In this document: positions 10,598 through 21,584 of the stretch, in pieces
Position numbering within the stretch: the first letter of the stretch is position 1
How the letters are laid out: the number at the start of each line of letters is the position of its first letter
Position numbers and translations under genes: made by a program
NCBI GenBank assembly: GCA_022702705.1
Contig: CM040430.1
Span: 11,685,324 to 11,749,323 of the forward strand
Length of the DNA stretch: 64,000 bases
Direction: 5' to 3'
Origin: Papilionanthe hookeriana x Papilionanthe teres
Taxonomy: Eukaryota; Streptophyta; Magnoliopsida; Asparagales; Orchidaceae
The notes under the pieces: model-generated
What the model saw: the letters and a program-made list of their open reading frames with translations, nothing else
Databases searched by the model: none
What the model was told of the DNA's origin: nothing

Positions 10598-12472
10598 TCA
10601 TGTTAATAAATTCATCAGATTTTGTACGATTTGAGGATCATCGATGAAATTGAAATTCGTATTAGATTGGTTGTTAGCTATGCAATCACCAGAAACAGTA
10701 AAAACGTAGCCAAAATCAGAATTCTCTGCATTACGTGACCCTGGAGGGACAAAGAAATCATACAAGGTGAATGGTTCGAGGAATTTCTCCCCCGAATCTG
10801 AAACAACTGATCGTGAAAAAGCAGCCCCTAGTCTACCCTTCGCGCTATCATTCTTTACATCTTTGACACTTCCATCATTTATCTCCCGTGGTGATGACTT
10901 CCCGGCGTGCTCGACAAGGCCGGCCAAGTGGATCGTAAGCTTCGAGCGGAGGCTCAGGCCGAGGCTGCACGTATCTGATCCAAAATTTTCCGAGATGATC
11001 TAGTCCAGCTCGTGTTCCATCCAGCTTCTGTTACATATGGGTCGATCGAAACTATGGGCCCAGTCGAAATCACATTGACCGAACCTTTTTCGTGTTCTTT
11101 CAAATATTCCTTTCGGAATTGTGATATTCCCGAGCTCGTAGTTCCTTTCAAGCCAACCTTCGAAACCGAAGCAATCCTCTATTGTGTGCCCGAGCATTCC
11201 GCGGTATGGGCAATACATGCGGTGATCCGTCTTATCGACCTCATCCTGGTTTCTTCGGCTCCCGCAACCCGAACTCGGGCTTCGATCAAATTTCGAACAT
11301 CTTTCCCACTCGCCTCATCCTCGAAGGAGTAAACTCGTTCCGGCTTCGTCGCCCATGGCCGGACCCCGCCCTCTCGTCCGTGCGGTAAGTTCCTCGTCGG
11401 TACCGTGGCCGATGGTACCGTCGGCTGTCTTCGCCGGCCAACCTGCTGGGTGTGTTGCGGACGCCGATATGTCCGTCGAGGTCGTTCAACCCGAATCCGC
11501 ATCGGCCGTTTGCCTTTGTCGACCGCTGCCATCGTTCCGCATCTCTTCTCGAATGTCTTTATCGGCTTTGGCTTGTCGCCTTTCTCCAGAATCCGAGTTG
11601 CTTAGCCTCCTCGTTGTGCTCGCAGCCTTTACTAAGTAGCTTTTCAAAGGTTTTGATTGTAAATCCTTCGAGTAGAAAAGCTACCGGACCATGAATGCTC
11701 TCGAGTAAGATCTCAATCGCATGTCGTTCCCGCAATCGTGGCTCGCATTTCATACTTAGATTCCTCCACCGTAGAATGTACTCCACTAGTAGTTTCGTCG
11801 GCTTCGTCTTTCTACTACAAGATCACCCACGGTGATATGATGCCGAGCTCCAGCGAACCTCTTAACGAACATGTTCTCCAGCTCTGTGAATGTCTTTATT
11901 AACCCATTCGGTAATTCTGCATACCAATCAAATGCAACCCCAGAGAGACTGCTCACAAACTGACGGAATAAGAGTGCTTCGCTACCCCCCGCGTTGCAGC
12001 AACTTGCCCGGAAGTGTGCAACATGCCGACGGGGATTTCCCGTTCCATCAAACGTTTTCAAGGTAGGTGGCACGAAGCCCTTCGGGTAGGCACCGCATCG
12101 AATTCCTTCCGGATATGGTCTACCCTTTGGAATCAATGCTCCTCCTTCGGATCGGGCTAAGGCCTCCTTTACTCGTTGTTCAACTATCCGTTTCGATGTC
12201 CTTTTCCGTATAAGTGTTTCGAGCCGAACCATTCATTTCATCTCGCGACATGAATGATCTCTCGGCCGGTTTATTTCTCGAGAGGCCGCTCTCGGAGATC
12301 GAGGCTCGACTCCGAAACGAGGCTATAACGGCCGCCATCTCCTCCATCCTTTTCTCCATGCGAATGATAAGCTCATCCCTCCGTCTGATGGCCCTTCGCG
12401 ACTCATCCTCGTGTTCTCCTCGGTAGACAAAGGAGCACCGCGCGATGACGCAGAGGCTCTAGTCTCAACCAT
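10598..12472 (-). pseudogene. Gag, copy 1 (frame-broken)
   Basis: The N-terminus is MVETRASASSRGAPLSTEEN (ATG at 12472-12470). The Retrotrans_gag core is in 12232-11786: FVPPTLKTFDGTGNPRRHVA, FRQFVSSLSGVAFDWYAELP, TFTELENMFVKRFAGARHHI. It continues in 11786-11559 (MEYILRWRNLSMKCEPRLRE). A zinc-knuckle-like MYCPYRGMLGHTIEDCFGFE lies at 11218-11000. Gag would form the particle and package RNA. At least four frame changes separate the pieces. Confidence 0.85.
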
Positions 12473-13959
12473 AAAGATCTCTCGCAAAATCTTCATCCAT
12501 ATGAAATGACAAATCGTGTTCTTCATCATCGATGCTTCCACTTTGTTCTTTTCGACGCTCGCCGATGTCCGCCTCGAGCTTCTCTAATCTTTCCTCAATT
12601 AACTTCCCTTTAATGATCTTCGAGATCGACCGAGGACCGTTGTTGTACACCTTCCATCAACACCGATTTCGGCGTGGCCGAACACTAATGATTGGAGCAT
12701 CGTACTTGGAATCCTTGCGGGGAGACGACTTTTCGATCTCCGTCGAGGCACCGGTCCAGCCGACCTTAGGACTCCGCAACTTCTCCTTCGGAACCAAGGC
12801 CCGGAGACTAGACGTCTCTTCGGGGGCCTCGGCTCTCCCGGATAAATCGCGGTCCCTAATACGCGGTCCGGATGCAAGAACTAGTGATCCTTTATGGGAA
12901 TCTCCCTCGTGGTGGCAAACCGTGTTCTCGGACCCGCCGAGATCGAATCGGTCCGGCGCTCCGCAAGTTTCGTGAAGCTGCAGCGAAGAATCGTATGGTT
13001 AGCACCGCATCTACACGTTCTCCCGTGCGAAGCTTAACGGAATACGAGATCGCGGTGCTCTTCCCTCCCGGGTAGATCCATGAAATCGGCTAGCGATTTC
13101 ATCCTTTTTCAAAATTTCCGCTCGGACTCGGGGCGACACAAGACACCCCATCCTTCTTATTATCTCAAAGAACGGAGCAACGCTCCTCTCGAGCCAATTT
13201 TTCAAACACCCAACGAACACGAGGAAGGGGCTCGTGCCTCTTCTCTTTCAACCTCGACGACGAGGCGAGAGCGGTAATTTAGCAAAGAACCTCGTGAGCA
13301 CTCTCTTCTCCAAGAGCGGCGGACAATGGGTGAAACCCGCTTCCTCTAAGGAGAGGTGCGGTCTCATCCCATCCAGCTTTCTTCGTTGAGGAATCTCTGT
13401 CGTCGAACAGCTTTTCAAGGTGTTTCGCCCATTTGGCCTTTAAGATCTTGCGATTTCTATTCCTTCGTTGCGTTCGGCAAGCTTACCGGACTTCGAGCTA
13501 GATCCAATCTCAAACACAAGCATGGTAACGGGGTAAGGGCATGAGCCGACTTGTCCTCATATAAGATTCCCTTTCCTTTCGACATCGACGGAGCGGCAAG
13601 CGTGGTAAGCAGAAGTCCAAGGGGAGTAGATGAAGCTTTAGCAAGAACAGGAGCAAGAAACTTCATGGGGGCAGCAGTGACCTTCGCCTTCTTGAGGGAA
13701 GGGAAGTCTCGGTCACAGTTCAAGTTGAATTCAGCGGACGGCTCCTGGACATCCGGCCGCCGACTTTCTTCACGAACAACGGGGTCTTTCCGAGTGTTCC
13801 TTCAAATTCGTCAAAACCGGATCCAAATTTAATCTTTGACCCCACCTGGCGGGCATCCCCGCTGGTAAGCAAGTCGCACGAGAATGTCAAAGTTGGGGAC
13901 GACATCTTTCTTTCCCGACGCTCGAAAAAAAATTGTTGGGCGTTAGAGGAATCCCACAC
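12465..13959 (-). pseudogene. ORF1 upstream of gag, copy 1
   Basis: The ORF starts MWDSSNAQQFFFERRERKMS, then SSPTLTFSCDLLTSGDARQV (13959-13720). It continues in shifted frames 13723-13457, 13220-13011, 12877-12599 and 12650-12465, the last ending GSIDDEEHDLSFHMDEDFAR before a stop. I recognise no domain. A separate ORF before gag is characteristic of Ogre elements. The stop at 12465 depends on one extra G (CTCGC, against CTGC in copy 2). Without it the frame would run on into MVETRAS of gag. Confidence 0.65.
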
Positions 13960-14281
13960 TCAATTTCTGGGTAAAAAAATTACTTTATCAGTAAGTACAA
14001 AAGTCGACGAAATTGTCAAACCGGGCGTTTCTTTCGAAACTTATCCAAATGAATTTTGAATTAAATTTGTTTTCATTGTTGCTTTTGTTGTGAATGTTTT
14101 GTTTCAATATGAAGTCACGAAGTTTGATATTACCGAGGAAATTTTCAGGCAGATAATTTGATGTGATTTGCAAAAAGAACAAGTCAAACTTGGGAAAGAG
14201 ATGAAGCGACCACGAGGTAAAGGACCTAGTCCAAAATTAGAAAGGACTCATTCCACACCGAACGTACTCCTACCCTAACCT

Positions 14282-14301
14282 ACCACACCTATTGGGGGTC
14301 C
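14282..14301 (+). promoter_or_regulatory. Leader site complementary to the PPT region, copy 1
   Basis: The plus-strand sequence ACCACACCTATTGGGGGTCC is also found on the minus strand next to the LTR2 end (19955-19936). In genomic RNA, read on the minus strand, the leader therefore carries its reverse complement. The site lies about 210 nt downstream of the PBS. See the copy 2 entry at 32185. Confidence 0.55.
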
Positions 14302-14510
14302 ACCCTACTAAACCCTAAGGATTCCTGAACCACCCTGTTTAAGGATGATTAAACAGCGCTTCCCTGAATCCAAGAAGAGCCGACTATACCGGCTCAAGGA
14401 AGAAATGGGCACAAGATGTCAACGAAGAATAGCTAGCCCTGCCCATGAGGGACATGGGCACACCGCCGATGTATGAAAACAAAACCACCTGATCAAAATG
14501 GAGAGAGGAA

Positions 14511-14532
14511 CTAGTCCCCAGCGGAGTCGCCA
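14511..14532 (-). promoter_or_regulatory. tRNA primer binding site, copy 1
   Basis: The minus strand reads TGGCGACTCCGCTGGGGACT, five bases inside the LTR2 end. A TGGCGACTC-type site at this place is what I recall for Tat/Ogre elements (tRNA-Arg; recalled, not checked). Its position fixes the true 3' end of the LTR at 14538. The LTR is therefore 5.4 kb. Confidence 0.75.
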
Positions 14533-16499
14533 GAATTTGTCGGCCAACATTTTTTTTGCTTTGAAAGGATTTAAAATTTTAGTGATTTAGTTTAATATAA
14601 AAATGTATATGATTTTGAAAATAGTTTTGAAAATAGTTTATTTTAATTTCAAAAATGAGACCTCACGGATCTCATTTGTCCAAGCAATTTCGCATAATCG
14701 TGCTCGATGTCACAAATGATACACGTTCTCGAAAGAGTAATGTATCTTACGACGGTAGACCCAATCATACGAATTAAAGGACTCGCGACATCCGTTCGAT
14801 CTCGCGAACCTTTATGTGCGACCGACAAGCTCCCCTACCTAATAGAAAGACTGAGTAGTGTTTATTTTACCTCGGGTTCCAAGCTTCCCTATGTAGGCAA
14901 GCCCCTATAGTTAATTACATCCCAAATGACTCGGTGTCACTTCGAGAAAACTCTCGATAATGATCGGCGGTTCCGTCTTCAAGAATCTCAAGGTTTAGGT
15001 TTTCACGTAGACGTGGAAAACAAGGAGTGGCTCAAATCGGAACAGTTATTTCCGGGAGTCCAAAGAAAGAAAAGGTAGGGATGTCGCGTATCCGAGGCGA
15101 GCCCCGCTGACTTCCCAACTATCCTATGGTGCGGCCGCGTGTTCGAGACGATGTTAATTAAATGTTTAATCCTCATCAATTTTATTATTTCGGACTTACA
15201 CTCGCATAATACCCGATCATGCAATAAATTCGCAGAGATAGGAGGCTTTACGTCGTACCGTACGACAACCTCGAACCTAAAGCGAGTTAGACTTACGCCG
15301 CGCAACACGGTCATACAGTGCTCGAAAGAGGAGAGCGAGGGTTTACGTCACGCTCGGCGAGCAACCTCGAAGTCCTATATGTTGTTATTTAAACTAGAAT
15401 GAAGTTTCATTGTCGAAGATCCTCTTACTTCTCGATCCAAGCTCCTCGTCGTGCCGCTCACTCGTGTATGCTTCCAAGTCTTATTGTCGTAAGAAGCATC
15501 CTAAAGTCTAAGCGTTCAAACGGCTTTGTCAAGTGTGTTCCAATGTTTCAGGTTGTGTTGTTGTTTTCAGTTTTGCATGCGAGTAAAGTAAATCGCAAGT
15601 AAAATCGCTTATAAAGTAAAGCGCAAGAAAGTGGATCGCGAGTAAAGAATTTGCAAGAAATAAACCGTAAAAGCGTACTCGGCATCTCATACCGTTAGTA
15701 TGATTTGTATTGCAAGCATGATATCATTTGCAAGGATATTTAAATAAACTTGTAGAAAATTAAGTAAAGAAAAGAAAACCCAAAGACGAAAATCAGAAAA
15801 ACGAGTCGTGAAATCACGAATACAACTCGTAGTCACGTATGGAAGATCAAGACCGAGTATAAGACATCGGAAAAGGTGGAGGCTCGTAGCCGGGATCGTG
15901 TGCTATCCGACCTCGAATAAGAGTTACCGACCCGACGATCTAAGGAGGGTAGTCCTTAACCCAATCCAAGCGACTAACCATGGACCTTTATATATTTTAT
16001 AAGAAAATTTTCGATTTTCATGCAAAAGTTTAAGATTTTATGCAGTTCTTTTTAACAAGCAAAAGAAAATTTTGTTTTATTTATTTATTTATTTATTTAT
16101 TTATTTTAAATATTTTTGTAAAATAATAGTAGTCCACATAGGCTTCACTTAATCGTGCTGTGACTCACTAACGACCTAAGATCGCCTGGGGAAACAATCT
16201 AACCAAGAGTCGGCGAATAAGATCGCTCTGGCCCTTTCCTCTCCCCTATCGAGGGTCCTCGATGAGTAGAGATACTATCTCTAATTATCCCTCGTATCCC
16301 TCGTATAAGCACACATAAGCATTATTATCATCGCCCTCGCCACCTAGCACCTCGCACTCACACCAGCCCGATGATCCATATGTGGCAAAACAAATGTCCC
16401 CAATCGCCGTGAGGATTCGAGCGTAATGTTCAAACTCAAATCCCGCGTATCGGTTTCAATATCAGTTGCTCATTTTAGTGAATTCCATACTTGATGACC

Positions 16500-16930
16500 A
16501 AGGACGCGTGAACCAAGCCTCGTGCATTCTCCGTGTCTAGTGTCTCGAATGGCTTAGTGAACTAGGTCGGTGCCTGGGCTTCACTATGCATTCGAGTTTA
16601 GGTGAGCTGCTCTCGCCTGTGTGTGCTCCTAAGGCTCAGAAGCCTCGCAGCGAATGGCTGTGAGCGAATCACCTGGTGGTGTGCTCCTAAGCGTCTGTGA
16701 AGCCTATGCTCAGGATCAGTGCACGACTTTCACCTGTGTGTACTCCTGGCGCTTAGTGAAGTTTATGCGTCGTGTCGGAAGGAGATTTCACCTGCGTGTG
16801 CTCCTAAGGCTCTGTAAGCTCGCAGCGAAGTGCTAAGAGTGAATCACCTAGGTGTACCCTAGTGCTTAGAAGCTGTTTGCTAGGTCAGGTAAAGGAGATT
16901 TCACCTAAGGTGTGCACCTAAGGCCAGGGA
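16500..16930. repeat. Degenerate tandem repeat inside LTR2
   Basis: Units of roughly 80-90 bp carry the phrases TCACCTGxGTGTGCTCCTAA and AAGGAGATTTCACC. The same array is clearer in LTR3 at 34500-34880. It is noncoding. Confidence 0.6.
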
Positions 16931-18078
16931 GCCTACACTCTAACTTGTGCTCGAAGTGACTAAAAGTGTTTTATTCTTCCTCATGTTAAATCAGAAATTC
17001 CCCATTTTTTTGTGACTTAACCGTTTTAAAAGAACAAAAATAAGTCAAGAACAAAAATAAGTCAAGAACAAAAGAGCCGACTCACTTCCAAAAACTAGTA
17101 AAGCCAAAAAGAAAGTAAAAGCAAGTGAGTCGGGTCGAAATATTAAATGTTCAAATGGTACGTCGAAGCATTGGCTAGCAAGACTTAAGCAAGGCTACGC
17201 GATAACCATACAAGCTCCTACGACTCCGAGCAAGCAACAATAAGCATCCCACAACACTCCTACGGCTTTTAAATACTTCAAACAAAGTCAACTCTCGCAA
17301 TGCAACCCAAACAACACTTTAAGCTCTTCCAAACAACAGACTTATAAGCTCTTCCAAACAACATTTTTCAAGCACTCTATTCACTTCCTACAACACCTAA
17401 ATGATCAAAACAAAGAATTCCAAACAAGTAATCTTACACTCCAAGCAATAATCTTACACTCCCAAACAAGCACTTACATCATTCGGACATCCACCAAACA
17501 GATCCAAACAACGAATTACATCATTCTCGCTCTCCTACAGACCTTCCTAAAGCACCTATTCAGCAATGGGCAGCACCTAAAGGCATCAAACAACACTCTA
17601 AACTCCTAACAAGCAGCTTCTATGGCACCCAAACAAGCAATAAGATACATCACACAGCTAGTTTAAACAAACGGCGACAAACAACAGATAATCAGCCAAT
17701 AAATCGAGCCTCAAAATCTCTTCCAAAACAACAAATATAAAAATCTCACATCATCACAAAAATCAAACTCAAAACAGCCATAAATCAAGCACCTTTTACA
17801 AGCTTCAAACAACATTTTAAAAGCTCAAAGACAAGACATAAAACAAATCTCCAAATGACATTTGTTAGGCCCAAGGTCGACGGAAGTGTAGGGCAAAGCA
17901 CAAGTAAAAATAAATAAACAAAAAGACAAGCTAGAGTGATATCGCAATTCTTCTTCGAGTAGCCAATGTATTGAGCTAAGACCGTAAGAGTGCTAACAAA
18001 CTGTAAAGCTTCTCCCGAGCTGTCTAACAACAAGTTATATGAAAGCAGGCTCATCCAATTCATCACAAATAGATAGGT

Positions 18079-18303
18079 TTACATACACATCACCTAATTC
18101 TTATGCATTTACATATGTAACACCTACACTTCATGTTTTGCATTTATAATACAAGAATCATTCGCATCACATAAAAAAAGCACTATTTTAAATTTTAAGA
18201 GATAACATGCACTTTCAAATATAGATAAGATGATATGAATGTAAACATTCAAGTTTTGGTGTTATACATGTAAATAAGTAAGAATTAGGTGGTATGTATG
18301 TAA
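18079..18303. repeat. MITE-like inverted repeat inside LTR2
   Basis: Same unit as 128-352, nearly identical in sequence, at the equivalent place in LTR2. Confidence 0.6.
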
Positions 18304-19932
18304 AAGCCCCAATCAGAAAGATTAAATTAAAGAAAAGGAAGGAACTAGTGAGGCAAATGGCAATCAGGATAAGTAAAAAAAACAAAGCTCAAATCTCATA
18401 AATCCCTCTCTGATTTAGGAAATCTATGATTTAAGGCAAGGATCCAATAACAACAGTAAATAACCACCATGAAATTTGAGTGATATCATGCCTAAAATCA
18501 GCCTATCGTGTAACCATTTATGCCACAAAACAGAAGCAAGCGTTTGGGTTTTACCCGACTTACTAGGAGCCGGGAGCGAAACCGAAGAGTACGCCGCGGG
18601 GAAGGCGCAATCCGGGAGGCTCGAGCGTGCGAGTGCGGGAGACGAACGGCGTTTCGCGCGGAAGACCGGATCGAGTCGAGTGGGATATGAGCGGCCGTTC
18701 GCGTGCGGTCGAGCGTAGCGGACGAGTGCGAGAGTCGAGCGCGAGGTCGAGAGGTAGACGAGCGCGAGGTCGAGCGGGATTCGGAGGAGCAGGAGACGGG
18801 TGAGCGAGGCCGAGAGACGAGCAGTACCCGCGAGTATCTCGAGCGGTGGACTCCGGCGCCGAGTGTCCGAGAGAGGCGGGGTCCCGGTTCGCGCAGATGA
18901 CTTCGCGTGAGGGAGAGGCGAGCGGTGAGCACGAGCGGGAGAGACGATCGAGCGGGCGAGTGCGGCGAGACGAGCGGGAGCGTGGGTTTCGGCGTCGAGG
19001 TTGGGGCGAGCAGAGGAAGCGGGCGTGCGGCTTCGATTTGCGGGCAGAGGAGGCGATTCGAGTCCTGGGAGTAGGAGTCGGCTTCCGTCTTCAAGAGCAG
19101 AGGTGAGCGGGAGGAAGATGGCCGCGAGCAAGAACGAGCGGGGGAGCAGTTCTGTCGAGGAGGTTAACGGGTCTCGGGGTGGAGTGCTCGAACAACGGAG
19201 AAGGAGAATGGATGTCGAATCCTAAGAAGGAGCATCCCGCCCGTTGTATTGCCCCGTTCGTCCGTTGGGCGCCAAATTAATCGCACTTCCATATGTAGGA
19301 CCGTTTATTTGGCGAGAATTAATCTCAAATCAAGCCCTAATTAATATCAAATTAATCGGTTTATTTGAAATTCGAAATTTGAATTTTAAAATCAAATGGG
19401 CCGAGGTGTGCGGCCTAATTCGGACCCGAATTAAACCCGAGTCGAGCCCGGATCCGCATCCCGCAAATAAATATTAAAAGAAAAATGCATCGATTTTCGT
19501 GTCGTTCGCGCGCGCTCGGAACCACAACGATATGGGTATGCTTCCTAGCTAAAATCGACGTCCCGACGCATCCGTGTGGTCCGTTTCGTCATCCGGGATC
19601 GTCCGGACAAGTTCGCCGACGGTCGGGCCAAAAAATGTCGAAGTCGGTGCGCGCGAATTCGAACGTCATTAAGGGTTCACCTGAGGCCGTTCGCCCTATG
19701 GGAACTCATTTTCGAGCCCTCTACATGTTAGTCCTTAGCCCTTGCAACAAAGAGTCGAGTGCTTGGGACTACTCATGCGAGGTCTTACAAAAATGGGTCT
19801 AGAAGTGGTTCGAAGCTCTATGTGAGGTGGGTTCCGTGACTAGTCCGCTAGGATGGTCAGTAAAGAACTCCTAAAGCTAGATCCTAGGGTCTAAAGAGAA
19901 AAGCCTAAGACCTCATTAAAATGAGGTCAACA

Positions 19933-19955
19933 AAAGGACCCCCAATAGGTGTGGT
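19933..19955 (-). promoter_or_regulatory. PPT region and putative 3' cyclisation site, copy 2
   Basis: The minus strand reads ACCACACCTATTGGGGGTCC (19955-19936), then TTT, then the LTR start. The G-run is the likely plus-strand primer site. The same 20 nt occur on the plus strand in the leader (32185-32204), so the two places are perfectly complementary in the genomic RNA. Confidence 0.6.
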
Positions 19956-20269
19956 GTGCAGAACATGCACACCGCGCGTATTGGTGTTGACCGAAGCGAC
20001 CAACACAACCAGAAGACTGTGTAAGCATGACACACTCAGAACAAATTGACTCAGAGTCAGGGTGAATTTGAGTTGGGGCTTTCCACTGGGGAGTTCCAAC
20101 CCAAAGACAAGAGCAATTGAAGATCTTTAAAAGTTTCTGCTGGGGATGATGAAAGGATTGCAACATGATGTGTTGTGTGGTTATTTTGTCATAAGTTTTG
20201 TTTCAGTGATGTAAATTTGATTAAATGAGGAAATCAATTTGGGCAGGAAAGTACACGGCCACTAACACG

Positions 20270-20932
20270 AGATTTATGCCGAAAACAGTCACCAAGAAGA
20301 GGTTTATGCTAAAAGAGACCACCACCTAGGGATTTACGTCAAAAGAAATAGCCACCAACTAGGGAATTTACGCTAAAGGAAGGCCACCAACTAGGGAATT
20401 TACGCCAAAAGAGACCACCACCTAGGGATTTACGTCGAAAAAGATAGCCACCAACTAGGGAATTTACGCTAAAGGAAGGCCACCAACTAGGGAATTTACG
20501 CCAAAAGAGACCACCACTCTAGGGATTTACGTCGAAAAAGATAGCCACCAACTAGGAATTTACGCTAAAGGAAGTGCCACCAACTAGTGAATTTACGCCA
20601 AAAGAGACCACCACCTAGTGGATTTACGTCGAAAACGATAGCCACCAACTAGGGAATTTACGCTAAAGGAAGGCCACCAACTAGGGAATTTACGCCAAAA
20701 GAGACCACCATCTAGGGATTTACGTCGAAAAAGATAGCCACCAACTAGGGAATTTACGCCAAAAGAGACCACCACCTAGGGATTTACGCTAAAGGAAGGC
20801 CACCAACTAGGGAATTTACGCCAAAAGAGACCACCACCTAGGGATTTACGTCAAAAGAGATAGCCACCAACTGGGGATTTACGCTAAAAGAGACCACCAC
20901 CTAGGGATTTACGTCAAAAGAGATAGAAAACT
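20270..20932. repeat. 3' UTR tandem repeats, copy 2
   Basis: Same roughly 32-bp units in a roughly 96-bp higher-order pattern as at 2282-3015, with a slightly different number and order of units. Unit gains and losses between the copies fit slippage or unequal exchange. Confidence 0.85.
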
Positions 20933-21584
20933 GAGAAGAGTGCAGTTCTATGCAAGTAAAACCAGCTAAACTCTTCTACCAGGAATTGAGGACCCAGTGT
21001 TTCTGTGGAATGAGACTTCGTGCCGAGAAAAGAGACAACGATACCGACAGATTGAGAAGATTCAAACCAGCCGGGTCGAGATTTGGATTTGAAATGGTTG
21101 ATTTTGATCGTTTTGATTTCAAATGCTATTTAATTTCAATTGTTTTATGGACAAGTGCAGAGCCGTATGAAGTTAGATTATTGTTTCGTTCGTCGAGTTT
21201 TATCACCGTTTCAATTTAAGATTGTGGAGTTTATTTAATTTCATGTTGTTTTCGTATCGTTCCTGGTTCGTTAGTATTGTGAAGTTGAATCAAGGATTCA
21301 ACTTAACGGCATTAAACCAATCGCACGACGTAGCAAAAGCAAACTTTATTAATACTCCGGAATCGGATACAACAAAATATAGTCTGAATACGCAACGTCG
21401 ATGAATATAAAGAGATACATATGAGTAACATCTGTATGTAGAATGCAATCTTCGATCATAAGCTATCAGTGATTTCTTCTGTCAAGTCTCTTTCGAGCCA
21501 TCTGGAATTGTGTAGAGACTAACCCTCCTCTCAAGACGTACTTCGAGACGAAAGTCCCTCGTACACGCTTAGAGGTGTGCTGTC

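Larger units (their letters stand above)
1991..14537 (-). mobile_element. Internal region of Tat/Ogre-like retrotransposon, copy 1
   Basis: This region is bounded by the PPT side of LTR1 at the left and the PBS side of LTR2 at the right. It is transcribed right to left. The order in the sense direction is PBS, leader, ORF1, gag, protease, RT, RNase H, archaeal-type RNase H, integrase, AlkB-like ORF, tandem repeats, PPT. It is collinear with 19933-32440, but every coding segment is more fragmented. Most differences are small indels or substitutions at CAG/CTG and TG/CG sites. Confidence 0.9.
14538..19932 (-). mobile_element. LTR2, shared middle LTR of the tandem array
   Basis: This 5395-bp LTR has sense-strand ends TGTTGACC and GGCCGACA, which form an imperfect inverted repeat (6 of 8). 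It is 3' LTR to copy 2 and 5' LTR to copy 1. It contains a degenerate tandem repeat (16600-16930), a TTTA microsatellite (16075-16106), a CAAACA-rich stretch (17230-17780), the MITE (18079-18303) and the CpG-rich block (18540-19200). A possible TATA element, TATATAAAGG, lies on the minus strand near 15985. Where LTR1 and LTR3 agree, LTR2 often differs, mostly at CAG/CTG sites. Confidence 0.9.

Noticed and set aside
17863..17872. LTR boundary at TGTTAGGCCC, giving a 2.07-kb LTR
   Set aside because: No primer binding site follows it; the PBS and matching LTR end lie at 14511-14538.
20270..20932. CRISPR-like repeat array
   Set aside because: The units are contiguous without unique spacers, in a plant retrotransposon UTR.
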